Source: Candidatus Heimdallarchaeota archaeon LC_3 (GTDB lineage: Archaea; Asgardarchaeota; Heimdallarchaeia; Hodarchaeales; LC-3). From it: a stretch of DNA of 64,000 bases. Position 1 is the first letter of the stretch. Every line of letters starts with the position of its first letter. Below, in pieces: positions 63,890 through 64,000 of the stretch. The stretch is taken from assembly GCA_001940645.1 (NCBI GenBank), contig MDVS01000001.1:61087-125086 (forward strand), written 5' to 3'. The notes under the pieces were generated by a model. The model made no database searches. It was not told the DNA's origin and saw nothing but the letters and a program-made list of their open reading frames with translations. Position numbers and translations under genes: made by a program.

Positions 63890-64000
63890 TTAATCGTCGG
63901 TAACTTCAGGTGAACTGGTTAGTACCAATTCTGTAAATGCTTCTCCTGCTTGATATTTAGCATGAAGTTTGATCGGATACTCTTTTCCTAGAATTCCTGC
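63890..64000 (-). CDS. C-terminal end of an uncharacterised gene (cut by window edge)
   Basis: The minus-strand frame is open from the window edge to a TAA at 63892-63890 and encodes the last 36 residues: a beta-like GKEYPIKLHAKYQAGE followed by FTELVLTSSPEVTDD. The acidic end and in-frame continuity suggest a real C-terminus. Nothing identifies the family. Confidence 0.45.
   Translation of the reverse strand, partial: AGILGKEYPIKLHAKYQAGEAFTELVLTSSPEVTDD

Noticed and set aside
1..64000. CRISPR array, IS element or prophage
   Set aside because: No regularly spaced direct repeats, transposase or integrase motifs were noticed when reading the sequence and the proteins.

Overview
The window reads as a chromosomal segment of an AT-rich archaeon, most likely an Asgard archaeon and possibly of the Heimdallarchaeia side. 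The archaeal assignment is firm: fibrillarin/Nop5, archaeal Trm1, SRP19, a GPN GTPase, FEN1 with a PCNA-binding tail, A/V-type ATPase subunits, the P1 stalk protein, intron-bearing tRNAs, and split glycine dehydrogenase and glutamate synthase. The Asgard assignment is an inference from a eukaryote-like Arf GTPase with a GLDKAGKT P-loop and NKQD motif, a presenilin-type protease, a translin homologue and an RPC34-like Fe-S protein. A cupredoxin with a CuA-type motif (cytochrome oxidase subunit II) hints at respiratory metabolism using oxygen or another high-potential acceptor. Both strands are used, operons are short, and no integrase, transposase, phage gene or CRISPR array was seen.

Layout. 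1-2 kb: end of a DUF92 membrane protein, a small membrane-anchored protein and an Lrp-type regulator. 2.1-7.5 kb: a three-gene glutamate synthase operon divergent from the Lrp gene. 7.5-13.2 kb: an RNA-centred block with fibrillarin, Nop5, GPN GTPase, Trm1, an FtsJ/RrmJ methyltransferase whose N-terminus appears frameshifted, an 81-residue protein with the RPC34 cysteine pattern, and SRP19. 13.6-20 kb: two tail-to-tail UPF0104 membrane proteins, an inositol-phosphatase-family enzyme, an amidohydrolase, two small proteins and a split-barrel protein. 20-29.6 kb: M1 aminopeptidase, GT4 glycosyltransferase, acyl-CoA synthetase, presenilin-like protease, ThiL and PCMT. 29.7-34.8 kb: FEN1 and Arf-like GTPase, tRNA-Val with an unusual D-loop intron, CysRS, ATPase subunit F, tRNA-Leu and translin. 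34.9-43.3 kb: glycine dehydrogenase subunits, a surface protein and ATPase membrane-sector genes (K, C, I). 43.6-56.4 kb: poorly known proteins (two kinase-like ones, a PAP2 phosphatase, DUF362, a DOMON-CuA fusion), citrate synthase and a membrane-anchored metzincin-type protease. 56.4-64 kb: tRNA-Ser with a canonical intron, an alpha/beta hydrolase, P1, a coiled-coil pair, a TPR-like protein and a partial gene at the edge.

The genes suggest nitrogen assimilation (glutamate synthase under likely Lrp control), one-carbon/glycine metabolism, an A/V-type ATPase, an envelope and lipid set (GT4, FadD-like, PAP2, UPF0104) and rRNA/tRNA maturation. The most novel items are the Arf-like GTPase with a degenerate switch II next to FEN1, the DOMON-2TM-CuA fusion, the stand-alone RPC34-type Fe-S protein, the D-loop intron in tRNA-Val and a PI3/4-kinase-like protein. 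Two genes show probable single-base indels (about 12419-12428 and 46937-46942), which could be assembly errors or real lesions.
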